A stretch of DNA of 64,000 bases from contig WPIO01000004.1 in NCBI GenBank assembly GCA_009760855.2, positions 7,696,001 through 7,760,000 on the forward strand, read 5' to 3'. A model generated the notes under the pieces. The model saw only the letters and a program-made list of their open reading frames with translations. It had not been told where the DNA came from and made no database searches. This stretch comes from Cristatella mucedo (taxonomy: Eukaryota > Bryozoa > Phylactolaemata > Cristatellidae). Position numbers and translations under genes: made by a program. This document shows, in pieces, positions 12,562 to 22,484 of the stretch (the stretch's first letter is position 1; each line of letters opens with the position of its first letter).

Positions 12562-14514
12562 GTAGGGACGCCGGGTAGTTCAGTTGGTGGGGAAACCTGC
12601 GTAGCGAGTTTCGCTGAATCTGCCCCCTCACTTGGCCTTAGGTATTGTAGATATATGTAGGGTTATCATGTGTAGCTGAAGAGCGTGAGTGCGTGAGATC
12701 ATCTAATCGCATTCTTTATTAGTACCAAGTAGTTTCAGAACGAATTCAGTTTTCAGCCCGAATCCAGTCAATCGTTTCTAATCCCCCGGTTGAATGCTTT
12801 CTGTTGCTCTGCTGGCGCTGGGCTGGACGTAATGGCAACTTTAGGGGTACTGTAACATTAAGCACGGCTGAAATTAACGAGCGTAATTAAGATCTAATTA
12901 TTGATGCTTTTGCGTTGCTGACCTGTCGGCCCTCTGCTATTAACGTCTTTCGGTGTCAATGCAGAGAATCGTGAGAGCAACCTACTTACGTAGCTGGTGC
13001 AGACACACTAGCAGAATACAAAGTAATCGACCTATAATTTAAAGCGATCTGATTGGCAATGTGCAACTGCGTAGTCACTGATCTACTTATACAGTAGATT
13101 TCGAGAACGAAATTTGATTTTGCACTTGCTATCAAGCTTTGGATACCAAGATGCTTGCAAGCATGCAGACAGATAGAGGCTCTTTCGAACTCCAGTGCAA
13201 CTCCAGAGAATTGCAAGCGCCCCGAGTGACGTGGAATCGCGCAAGCGCTTCTACGTTCTCTACCTGCTGCGTCGTCCTAATGAGCTTTGACAGGTTGGCC
13301 GAGCACAGCAGCATAACTGGCTTTTACACAAATTCCCTGTGTAATTGTAACGTGACATGCTCGTGAGTCATGTTGTTAGTGCAGATACGTAAATCCGTAC
13401 AGTAAAGTTTAAATGCCTTTGGCTTGGCTTCGATTCAAACAAAATAAAATACGCGAGCTCCCAGTCCCCAGTCTTTACCTCTTTCTGCTGCTACCATCCT
13501 TTGTTTCGGTTTTTCTCTTTGCAGCACCAAGTTTTCCTTTGACTTCACTAGACGATTGACCTAATCAACTCTGCAGTCTTGTGTACCTACTTTTAGCTTT
13601 GCAGTATTGCAAAAATGTGGGCCTGCTTAGCGTGGGATACCACATCCAAGTGGGTCCGGACATTTGTGACATCTCATTTGGGCTTATATAACTTATTGCT
13701 CACAGGTCTTCAGGCCTGCGTTGTAATGTGCTTACAGCTGGTATTAAACTCTGCAGCTAGGAGTGTCAGTCAGACCGTAGTGGTTGCCACATTACACCAC
13801 TTCTCAGCAACATGCACTGGCTTCCCATTCAGCAGAGTGTCAACTTCAAAGCTTTGCCACTTAATTTGAGGTCCCTTCATTCTCTTGCACCGGCCTACTT
13901 ATCCAGACTTCCCTACCAGGATAGGCATCATACTGCTTGCTCTTCTGAATCAAGTCACTAAACTTGGACTCGAACCTAACTCCCATCCTTTGGAGACCTT
14001 GCCCTTGGTTGGTTTGCTCCCAACGCCTTGGGACTCACTACCGAATGACGTCACGACAAATCCGGACTCGATGACATTTAAAAAGAAGCTAAATGTGCAC
14101 CTGCTCCTCACGGCATTCCCTGGGTCGGTGCGACTTGTCCTTTGTGTGCTTATGTGCGCTGACGGTGTGCATGTTATCGCTAACCGTATTGGCATTCTTA
14201 CTCTACAGCCTATGTTAACTGCTTAGCACACGATTTAGTTCTCTGAAAAGCTATGCAGATGTCTTACTATTATTGCTAGTAATGTGCTTGTGTACATATA
14301 TTCTTTTTTTATATCAGCTCTGCTTGATATCTGATACGAACTGTGGTCTTGAGTAGCTGGATTCGTGGGCTGCTGTGGAGCACCATACGTTTGATGCAAG
14401 GATGCAATGCTCTACTACAGCTCTAGATGCTGTGCTTAAGCTGAAAACAGTGCCTACAGAGTTACTACTACAGAATGTTCCACATCGTATTGTGTGTGTG
14501 TTTGTGTGGTGTGT

Positions 14515-14545
<31 letters not shown>

Positions 14546-14556
14546 CACGTGTGTGT

Positions 14557-14602
<46 letters not shown>

Positions 14603-16100
14603 GCATGTGCACGTGTGCGCGCACGTGTGTGTGTGCTTGCAGTGGCCGAGGTCTTAATAGTACCGAAAATGGTGTGTGCATGTGCTGGCCACTAGCTAGC
14701 GCATCGTCCACTCATGTACGTTGGGTTGCCAGGACACTCAGCCCAGTATTCTTCACGATTTATGCATGAATGTGTTACAGGTTTGCCTCAGCATAACGAC
14801 TGTCACCGGCTATTTTCTAGGTTCTCTCTCGATACTCACCGCCGCTTGTATCTTGGCTCTATATCCGGGTATTTGAGAAGAGGTAAGAGGCTTGTCTCAG
14901 TTGGTAGCAGCAGAAGTCATACCAGCTGCTGCTGGTACAGTAGCAAGTGCAGCAGAAGCAGTAGCTGAAGCTGGTACGACTCCTACGGACTGAGTCAGCC
15001 GAAGCCGGCAGTAGCAAATTCCAGCAGCAGCAACGCAACTAGTATACGTGCAGCTGTGCAGGCGTGGCTGCACGGGCAGTTCCATGAAGATCAAAGTAGA
15101 GCAGGTGCAGGCACACTCACAGTTGCTGTCCGTAAATGTTGGTTGTCGGTTGTCTGAGCTATAATCTGTAGCAATTGAGCAGAGCATGCCGTGCTGGCTA
15201 TATGGGTGTGATTTCAGGCAGTATATTGAGGGCAAAAGCTAACGCAAGATACCTGTCTCCCGATGTGAAGTGCGCCGGTGAAATCTCTTAATGCAAGCAA
15301 TGAGATTAAGTAAATACTAAAAAACGGTGCTATTACGATTGGGGTAAAGCTTAGAGTTGCTTTCATTTGTATTCGTTGGAAATACCGTCTTGGCTGTGTT
15401 CGCTATCACACAGCTTGATCTAGACGGTGCCGTCAGACGGTGCATGTTGTGGACCTGGCATTCTTACATTGGCCATGTGGTTAGTCACCACAAGCCCTTA
15501 GCTTGGTTCCGTTTCCGTTAGTCACCACAAGCCCTTAGCTTGGTACCGTGCATTTAGTTCGTATGCTCCCAAAGCCTGGAACTCCCTCCCGAGCTGCGTC
15601 AGAATATCCCCTGACCTGACCACATTTAAAAAGAATTTAAAAACGCCTATTTAGGACAGCATTTAGTGGGTCCCTGTGATTCGTCCTTGGTGTGCTTATG
15701 CGTGCTGACACTGTGCATGCTGCCACTAACCACATTTGCATGCTGACCCTGTGCATGTCACCCCTACCCATGTTATTCATTTTGTTTGTTTATCAAGCAT
15801 GATTTTACTCACCATTCAATTGCATTTCCCTTTGCAGCAAATGTAAAGCGCCTAGAGAGAGATTAAGTTCTCTGAGTGCGCTTGCTTTATCAAGTGCATT
15901 ATTATTATTATTGTTGTTCCACTCTGTTTTGGCCCCCTTCTTATCATGTTTGTACCCTCTAGAGCTTGTTTTTCTCACTAACAACTGCACCTGACTTTTT
16001 TGCCCTATCTGTCCGTCTCCCTTCTTTGTGCCTGTCTGTCTGATGATCTTACTGACTGTCTCCCTCCCTAGTATCACTCCTACTCTCTCCCTCTTCCTAT

Positions 16101-16185
<85 letters not shown>

Positions 16186-16238
16186 GGTCATTCTCTCCCC
16201 TATCTTTATTCTCAATCTCATACTCTATCCTCTGCTTT

Positions 16239-16277
<39 letters not shown>

Positions 16278-16375
16278 GCTATCTTTCTCTGCTTTATCAC
16301 TTTTCTTCTGTTCTTTCTTCCTTCTTTTTTACTGTTCTCTCTCCCCACCTTTTTTGTCTGTGTTATTTGTCTCTT

Positions 16376-16434
<59 letters not shown>

Positions 16435-19400
16435 GCCTCTTTATGTTTGGTAAAATAGATGACAATTGTCACAGAGGAAGAGATGACATGCATTCTTGAA
16501 GCACCGAAGTCACTGCCTTGGCCCCTGTGGTGCACGTTCATACTTATAGCTCAGAACAATTATACATATTTAGTGGTTGTCTGCTTTTATAGCCGCAGCA
16601 GCTGCTGCCACAATCGCCTCTGCCCCCTTGGCATTCGCGGCCTTCATCACGGTAGTGCAGCATGGTATCAAGCAGCGACATAGCATAGTAGTAGTCCCCT
16701 TATCAGTACAGCTATCGGTCTGATGGGGGTGTCAGACATGCAGGAAGAAAGTAGCTTCTAGTGGACAATGAATCACTGAAGCTTTCTCGTCAGTCCACGG
16801 TCAATACCTATTCATTTTGAAGCAACCATGACTCTTGCAAGTAGTGTAGTATTGCTGTGGCTCCGGCAGCAGCACACTAGTGGAGTCTCAGGGAGACACA
16901 GCACGAGCGTGATCAGTAAACAAGACTGAATCTTTATTCCCTCAAGGCCTACATATACGAGCTGGATGACTCGCTGCAGATGGGGGAGTGCATCGGTGGC
17001 TGGCTGCATTCTTACATCAAAGGCCGGACGCTGCACCGAGTCAATTGCCCAACTACCTGCTTCAGGTGGGGCATGCATTAGTGGCCGATGCTGCTGCGCT
17101 AATTACAATAGCAGAAACAGCAGCCGAACACAACAATAGCCATATGTTGATACTGATGTAATGTATCTCCGTCTGTAACTCCACAAAGCCATAAAGACTA
17201 TGTGGGTGTTACGCAGGAGAGTTTTGTGTAGCCCACTCACAGCCTATGTGGCTTTAGATACGCATTCGGTAGCCAACAGTCTTCATCTCACGCAACAAAG
17301 AGAAAGTGGGAAGCATAGCAGAGTCAGGAGAGCTGCTGAGGTAGTGAGTAGCATGGAAGTAGTAGCTCAGGACCGCTGAAAAGATGTGCCATAGTCGGCA
17401 GCAGGAGAGTAGTTGTTGCATATACTGCAGCACAAGACTCAAATTTACAGATTGCTGTTTTGTGTCTAGCGCTAAAAATTTAAACTGCTTCCCAACTTGT
17501 TAGTAATAGCAATAAAAATAATCCCAACTTGTTAGTAATAGCAATAAAAATAATAGTACGGCATTGTATGGCCCTCTAGAACTAAAAAAAATTCTAGGCA
17601 CTTTATGTATGCTTGAAAGGAAGGATGTCGACTGGTGAGGACATGCTCAGCGGCAGCATGCTCAAGCACTCAAGGGATAATTCACATGTGCAAAGCAAAT
17701 GCTGTGAGGATCTTGGTACAAATTAGCTGTCTGATTTTGTTGCAAACCGTGTTTTTTCGAATTGTTTTTAGCTTAACACATGTGCATCAGGTAGCTACCG
17801 TATCACAGGAGCGGCTAGACGACATTGAAGTTTTGCTGGTAGCTACCCTTTTGAGAATCTGACAGATGGTCATGCATCAGCTGCTTGTCTTTATTCTGGT
17901 CTTTAAATGTCGCCAGTGGTGCTAATTTCAGTTGACACGGATGGAGTCAGCTTGCTGAAGCGACTTTGTGTGCTGTCTTTCAGAAACCCGATCGTTCAGC
18001 TGCTTTACGGTACACTGGTGCTTGCCGGGCATGCCATTGTCTATGTGGATATCCTCCCCCACTTGATGTCACTCGATCGTGGCACAGATTACGTGCACCC
18101 ACCACTGGTGCTTTGGGCTATCAATACTGCCCTGTATGTCGCATGCTGCCGTATCGATCCGGGAGCAATCTCATCGGACGACATCTCGCAGAACGATCAG
18201 AATGAAGACGACTCAGCATCCACGGTTGCTGCTTCTTCTGCTGGACACGGATCTGCAGATACTCGCTATCCTTACGATAGCATCGTCTACAAGCCGAACA
18301 ACGTCTGCCCCACGTGCCATATCGTGAAACCCTCGCGTAGCAAGCACTGCCGTAAGATGATCACATGTTTGTGTGCAAGCATGTGTGTGTGTGTTTTGTG
18401 TTTGTTTGTTTGCGTATGCACGCACATTCGTGTTTGGTTGAGCATTCCATCATGTGGTCGAAAGCTAAGGTGCTTCATCTTCTGTACATGTGCGTTCTCC
18501 TCCACTGCTTGCTATGGCCTTTTGGTGCACTGGCTGCTTCCACTCTGGTTGCTACATACTTCCACTCTCTGTTGATTAGAACCTCGATCTCTTCCATAGC
18601 CGTAGCTGCCTGGCCATTGTCATTTGACAGCAGCCAGCGCGCCATGCTGCCCTGCCGATCTTGCATGGAACGTGTCACCGATGCCGTCCAGGGGTTTGCG
18701 ACTTTTGCGTGGCTCGCTTCGATCACCACTGCATCTGGACGAACTCGTGCATTGGAGCACGGAACCACAAGCACTTCCTGCTGCTTCTGGCTTCACTAAT
18801 CGTCATGTGTGCCAACGCAGCCTACATGTGCATTCGCACCCTTTACCTCATCGTCATACACCGTGGCCTGTTTGCCTACCGCTATCGTGACGAGTACACT
18901 GGGGAGGCACGGCCCGTTACCGGCTTCGTTCTAGCTCAGGTGCGTTTGCCTTCTGCGCATTCACGTTTGGCCCGATACGAAATGCCTGTCGTCAGCGACG
19001 CTGTAGTCGTTATGTTGCAAAAGCCGATTCTTTACATGGGCTTTGTATGCTCTCGGCTGATACACAAACTGAGTCGGCTTTACTGTCTGTGCATCAGATT
19101 GTGTGATAATGGTAATAATAGTAATAATAATAATAATTCATTTGTATAGCATCCTCGGAGAACTTAATCTCTTTCTAGGCACTTGGTATATGCTGTAAAG
19201 GAAGGGATGTTGTCAACTGCTGCCTTATGCTACGAACTTGTAAAGGTCCAGTTAGGAAATATGCATGAAATGAGCTTTCGAGCAATCAATCAAGCAATCA
19301 ATCGATCAAGCAATCAATCGATCAAGCAATCGATCGTATGTGGTAGTTTGATGACCGTTGGCAAAGAAGCTTTTGTTTTGCATGTCCTAGACTGTGGAAC

Positions 19401-20088
19401 TTAATTCCACAAATCCTATGCAACGATATTTACTCTTAAAGCTGCCAAATGTGGTAACCCTCTCCAGCCGTCCTGAGCAGCTACTTTCATGTTACTCACT
19501 ACCTCAACTGCTCTCCTGACTTGGCTATGCTTCTTATTTCTCTTTGTTGTGTGAGATAAAGTCTGTTGGCCACCACATGCGCACCGAAAGCTGCTTAATC
19601 TTGTGTGCACTATAGAAAACTCACCTTTTTAACATTCCAACTTAGTCCTTGCGGCCTTTTAAAGTTATGGAAGGAGATACATTACATTGCATCATTGCAA
19701 GCTAATTGGTTTCCTCAACCGACAGCATATTGGTTCCTACCACCATTAGATCGAGTCAGCCCATTGGGTCTTAGCCCAGTGGTTAGATGCTCACTCTTCA
19801 CTACCCAGGTCAGTGATAGCCTCTAAGGCTCGTCTGCTGCTTTGTAAATGAGGCTGTGACGTCAGCTAACCGGTTTTCTTTTAGTATGCTTATGCGTGCT
19901 GACACTGTGCATGCTGCCACTAACCACATTTGCATGCTGACCCTGTGCATGTCACCCCTAACCATGTTATTCATGTTGTTTCTTTATCAAGCATGATATA
20001 ACTCACTATTCAATAGCATTTCCCTTTGCAGCAAATGTAAAGCGCCTAGAGAGAGATTGAGTTTTCTGAGGGTGCTTTATCAAGTGCA

Positions 20089-20133
<45 letters not shown>

Positions 20134-22484
20134 GTGTCTGATAACACCTGCAGCAGCAAATGCTGGCCCTCAGTTTTGCTGCTGTAGTAATCGTGTTGTG
20201 AACCCTTGATATAATGGTCGTGCAGCATAGCTGCTGTGTGCGTGCCTTGGTTTATCTTCACCGTGAAAATGACCGATCGCAGTTGGTTAGGCTCTCTTGG
20301 AGTGTATGGCTTTGTGGACTCAGCACATAGTCCGTGTACATCGAGTGGCTTGTACTCGACGTGCGTGCACGACTGTGCGCACGCAAGCAACCTGAGTAGC
20401 TGGAGCTGCTTCAGATGCAATTGTTATTGGGGTTCATTGGCTCTGCACCAACGGAAGCAGTTGAACCGAGCTAAATGAGTTTTGCACCAGCTGTAATCGC
20501 CTGATTGCACATGCTGGTAGGCCAGCATTAGTGAGTTACAGAAGTCAAGACGGGATGTCACGAATGCATGGACCAACTTTGACGTGGTATCCTTATCTAA
20601 ACAAGCCCGAATTTTAGCAATATTATGTAGCTGAAAGTAGGCAGACTTGACTGTGGAGCTGATGTGGTCGTCTAACGAGAGGTCACTTTTGGAACATGAC
20701 ACCTAGATTTCGAGCTGATTCAGCAGGATATATGCTGGCAGAGCCAATTTTGAGCATCAGCCTTTCCAATTTCTGAATCGCACTTGGTTTGCCCATAACT
20801 AGTAAGTTAGTTGTATGATCGTTTAGTTTTAGAAAATTTGCTGCCATCCATGTGCAGATGTCATCAATACATGCAGCAAGTGAGTTGAGAGAATTCGAGG
20901 TGCTCGAAGGCTGGGAGGGATCAAAGCAAAGGTACAACTGAGTGTCATCCGCATAGAAGTGAAAGCCTAGATTGTGCTTGGCAATAACATCAGCAAGAGG
21001 GAGAGTATAAACCGTGAAAAGAACCGGACCTAGCACGGAGCCCTGAGATACCCCATATTTCAGAGGTACTTCAGATGATCTTTGTCCATTCACGTCAATA
21101 CTCTGGAGTCTCCCACTGAAATAGGACCTGAATCATTGCAGAGCAGTGCCAGTGATGCCCAGGCGAAATGAGAGGCGCTCTAGAAAAACTTTGTGATCGA
21201 TAGTATCAAAAGCTGCCGAAAGATCGAGCAAAACAAGAAGAGATACTCTACCCATTTCTGCATTCCTAAGTAGGTCGTTGTACACCCTAAGCAATGCTGA
21301 CTCTGAGCAGTGATTAGCTCTAAAGCCAGACTGGAACATATTAGCAAGGTGTGAAGTTTCAATATATGAGTTCAGCTGGTCCCCCACGATCCATTCCAGC
21401 GTTTTGATAGGAATGGTAGAAGGGAGACTGGGCGGTAGGTGCTCAAGTTCTCTTGGTTGAGTGTCACTTTCTTGAGAAGTGGCCTGACTACAGCTTTTTT
21501 GAAAGGTGCTGGGATATGACCTGAGGCTAATGACATATTAATGATGATATTTATGCATGGCAGTAGCAGATCAATGCAATGTAGGAGCAGGGCAGTGGGA
21601 ATAGGGTCCAAAAGACTTGTTATCTTCTTTGATTGGGATATGGACTTCAGGTCGAGATCACCAGTGACCTGCTTAAATGTAGACATTGAGGTGCAGCCAG
21701 GAATTGAGGGACGGCATTCTAGGGGGGATGCTGCCATCGAACGGATGGACTCCCTGATCTTGTCCATTTTCTGGACAAAGAATCGAGAGAATCGATCGGC
21801 TAGGTCATCACAAGGATAATCAGGTAAGGAGCTAATCTGGGAGCGGTTAAGGAGATGGTTGATCGTCGACATCAGCATTTTTGGATTGTGCGCCTGTGAT
21901 TCAGCAATGTTTTTATAGAAGCTAGACTTGGCCTTTGCTAGGATCGATTGGTACGACCCACAGTGGTACTCGTATGCCTGTCGATGGACAGTCAGCCCTG
22001 ATCTTTCGTCTGCTTTTTCCCAGAGTGCCGAAGCTCTCCCCGGTTCCATGATCGTGTGCATCGGTTCGGCTCGGCGATTTGACAGTTGTCTCCACTGCAT
22101 GCGTGCACTTTCCACGTTCTCCTTTCTTTGTAGTTCCTGTTCATGGAGTACCCAAGAATATTTTTCCTCGGCTCCTCAATGCTCGTACTGGTCGTGCTCG
22201 TCGGCGTCTTTCTGACGTACCACGTCTATCTCGCATGCATCAACATGACGACGAATGAGTTTTACAAATACAATGCTCTGCCGGACAATGCTATCAGGGC
22301 CTCGAGGAAGCATTATGACAAGGGCTGTGCAGCTAACCTGCACGAGCTGCTCTTCGGGCCGAGCCACAGAAAAGCGCCCACTCAAGTGCCAGCGGCACCG
22401 GCTGCAGCAGCTGTCGATCCAACGCCAGTCTCACTGCCGAAACCACGTTCGAAGAGTCAGCAGCACGTCGCCAGGCATAGGTGA
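12451..22484 (+). CDS. ZDHHC4: DHHC palmitoyltransferase, ZDHHC4-like (5 exons)
   Basis: Join 12451-12561, 14821-14882, 17984-18351, 18692-18939, 22134-22484; all introns are GT-AG and phases agree, giving 379 residues (human ZDHHC4 is about 344). Family role: transfers palmitate from palmitoyl-CoA to protein cysteines at an internal membrane through an acyl-Cys intermediate. Seen in the product: membrane segment ~4-24 (exon 1), second ~61-82, third ~97-113, an acidic/Ser-rich loop ~121-150, a Cys-rich zinc domain from C166 (CPTC, SRSKHCRVCDFC), catalytic DHHC at 191-194 with Cys194, fourth segment ~209-231, fifth ~273-297, and the family TTxE motif (TTNE) at 302-305. The RN-P junction of exons 2/3 and the YPRIFF start of exon 5 match the ZDHHC4 layout. 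The tail is Ala/Pro-rich. Exons 1 and 2 are less certain because that part of the family is poorly conserved. No canonical polyadenylation signal was seen just downstream of 22484. Confidence 0.85.
13560..14275 (+). mobile_element. LINE family A, decayed, in ZDHHC4-like intron 1
   Basis: Recognisable stretches correspond to the [25 protein letters not shown] and LHWLP...[15 protein letters not shown] regions, with several frameshifts and stops, then a weak 3' UTR. Confidence 0.75.
14490..14636 (+). repeat. (GT)n microsatellite with GCAC interruptions
   Basis: Tracts of GT separated by TGCACG blocks, in intron 1 just ahead of exon 2. Confidence 0.95.
14821..14882 (+). CDS. ZDHHC4: ZDHHC4-like exon 2
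   Basis: A 62-nt exon lies between a ttttctag acceptor and a gtaaga donor. It enters in phase 0 and leaves with two bases of an Arg codon that exon 3 completes. The peptide ends in VFEKR, so the junction reads EKR-NPIVQ, parallel to the HTRN element before the second membrane segment of ZDHHC4. Other acceptors a few bases upstream are possible, but the one starting at 14781 meets a stop in phase 0. Confidence 0.6.
15480..15543. repeat. Two-copy tandem repeat, 36-bp spacing
   Basis: TTAGTCACCACAAGCCCTTA (continuing GCTTGGT) occurs twice, starting at about 15480 and 15516. Confidence 0.85.
15545..15915 (+). mobile_element. LINE family A 3' end
   Basis: It starts in the [13 protein letters not shown] region, passes one frameshift (AAACGCC in place of AAACACACC), then the full 3' UTR and (ATT)n. 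Confidence 0.85.
16103..16432 (+). repeat. (CT)n microsatellite cluster
   Basis: Three CT tracts (about 16103-16182, 16240-16274, 16377-16430) lie in pyrimidine-rich DNA in intron 2 of the ZDHHC4-like gene. Confidence 0.95.
16881..17125 (+). repeat. Putative LTR or interspersed repeat, copy 1
   Basis: It begins TGGAGTCTCAGGGAGACAC and shares TACATCAAAGGC, GTCAATTGCCCAAC and GCTAATTACAATAGCAG with 28272-28535. The other copy follows a Gypsy-type pol remnant, which suggests a solo LTR, but ends and target duplications are not established. Confidence 0.45.
17156..17430 (-). mobile_element. LINE family B, 3' UTR with tail
   Basis: The - strand matches the family B 3' part; on the + strand it starts GATGTAATGTATCTCCGTCT, the complement of the (ATTAC)n tail seen at 30644-30660. 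Confidence 0.65.
17487..17625 (-). mobile_element. LINE-type tail with a duplicated 32-bp block
   Basis: CCCAACTTGTTAGTAATAGC (continuing AATAAAAATAAT) is present twice in tandem, then GGCCCTCTAGAACT and TTCTAGGCACTTTATGTA resemble a family A terminus in reverse. Confidence 0.55.
17984..18351 (+). CDS. ZDHHC4: ZDHHC4-like exon 3 (TM2-TM3, start of the Cys-rich domain)
   Basis: The acceptor is a strong tgctgtctttcag ending at 17983. The exon codes for NPIVQLLY, two membrane segments, an acidic and Ser-rich loop, then CPTC and PSRSKHC of the zinc-binding domain. It ends one base into an Arg codon at a gtaaga donor (18352). An in-frame ATG at 17907 lies upstream of the acceptor and is probably not the true start. 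Confidence 0.88.
18692..18939 (+). CDS. ZDHHC4: ZDHHC4-like exon 4 (catalytic DHHC, TM4)
   Basis: This exon follows a gtccag acceptor and completes HCR with VCDFCVARF, then DHHC (catalytic Cys), [11 protein letters not shown] and the fourth membrane segment. It ends in phase 0 after AQ at a gtgcgt donor (18940). All zinc-ligand Cys/His positions expected of the family are present. Confidence 0.93.
19105..19215 (-). mobile_element. LINE family A tail
   Basis: (AAT)n followed by AGAACTTAATCTCTTTCTAG, in intron 4 of the ZDHHC4-like gene. Confidence 0.75.
19283..19338 (+). repeat. Minisatellite of about 16 bp
   Basis: Units of the type ATCAAGCAATCAATCG repeat about three and a half times. Confidence 0.85.
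19350..19700 (+). mobile_element. LINE family B, 3' part
   Basis: The start AAAGAAGCTTTTGTTTTGCA and CTAGACTGTGGAACTTAAT match the coding end of family B; the rest matches 30374-30660, ending GGAGATACATTACATTGC. Confidence 0.65.
19768..19880 (+). mobile_element. tRNA-like SINE, internally deleted
   Basis: AGCCCAGTGGTTAGATGCTC resembles the head; the text then jumps to the GATAGCCTCTAAGGCTCGTC body and the AATGAGGCTGTGACGTCAGC tail. The B box is lost. Confidence 0.45.
19884..20133 (+). mobile_element. LINE family A 3' UTR
   Basis: 3' UTR only, with a 5' truncation point at GTATGCTTATGCGTGCTG and a long (ATT)n tail at 20088-20133. Confidence 0.85.
20490..22115 (-). mobile_element. LINE family A, RT region, antisense in ZDHHC4-like intron 4
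   Basis: On the - strand: [20 protein letters not shown] linker, RPLLKK...[52 protein letters not shown] and the catalytic [12 protein letters not shown], then [17 protein letters not shown]. At least three frameshifts or stops break it. The copy ends at about 20490 without the C-terminus, 3' UTR or tail, which is unusual because target-primed insertion starts at the 3' end. Confidence 0.88.
22134..22484 (+). CDS. ZDHHC4: ZDHHC4-like exon 5 (TM5, TTxE, C-terminus)
   Basis: The acceptor ctttctttgtag precedes [11 protein letters not shown] and a hydrophobic segment, then MTTNEFYKY, which holds the TTxE motif, and a region around NLHELLFG typical of ZDHHC4. An Ala/Pro-rich tail and a stop at 22482-22484 follow. 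The 3194-bp intron before it carries a LINE on the opposite strand that runs to within about 25 bp of this acceptor. Confidence 0.9.
   Translation, partial: FLFMEYPRIFFLGSSMLVLVVLVGVFLTYHVYLACINMTTNEFYKYNALPDNAIRASRKHYDKGCAANLHELLFGPSHRKAPTQVPAAPAAAAVDPTPVSLPKPRSKSQQHVARHR

Noticed and set aside
14375-14769. Cys-Val or Thr-His repeat frames over the (GT)n tract, and similar at 37725-38274
   Set aside because: Dinucleotide repeats translate into open frames by chance.
17907-17983. ATG at 17907 as the start of the palmitoyltransferase
   Set aside because: A strong acceptor (tgctgtctttcag) precedes NPIVQ, and upstream exons 1 and 2 fit phase and layout better; starting here loses the first membrane segment.
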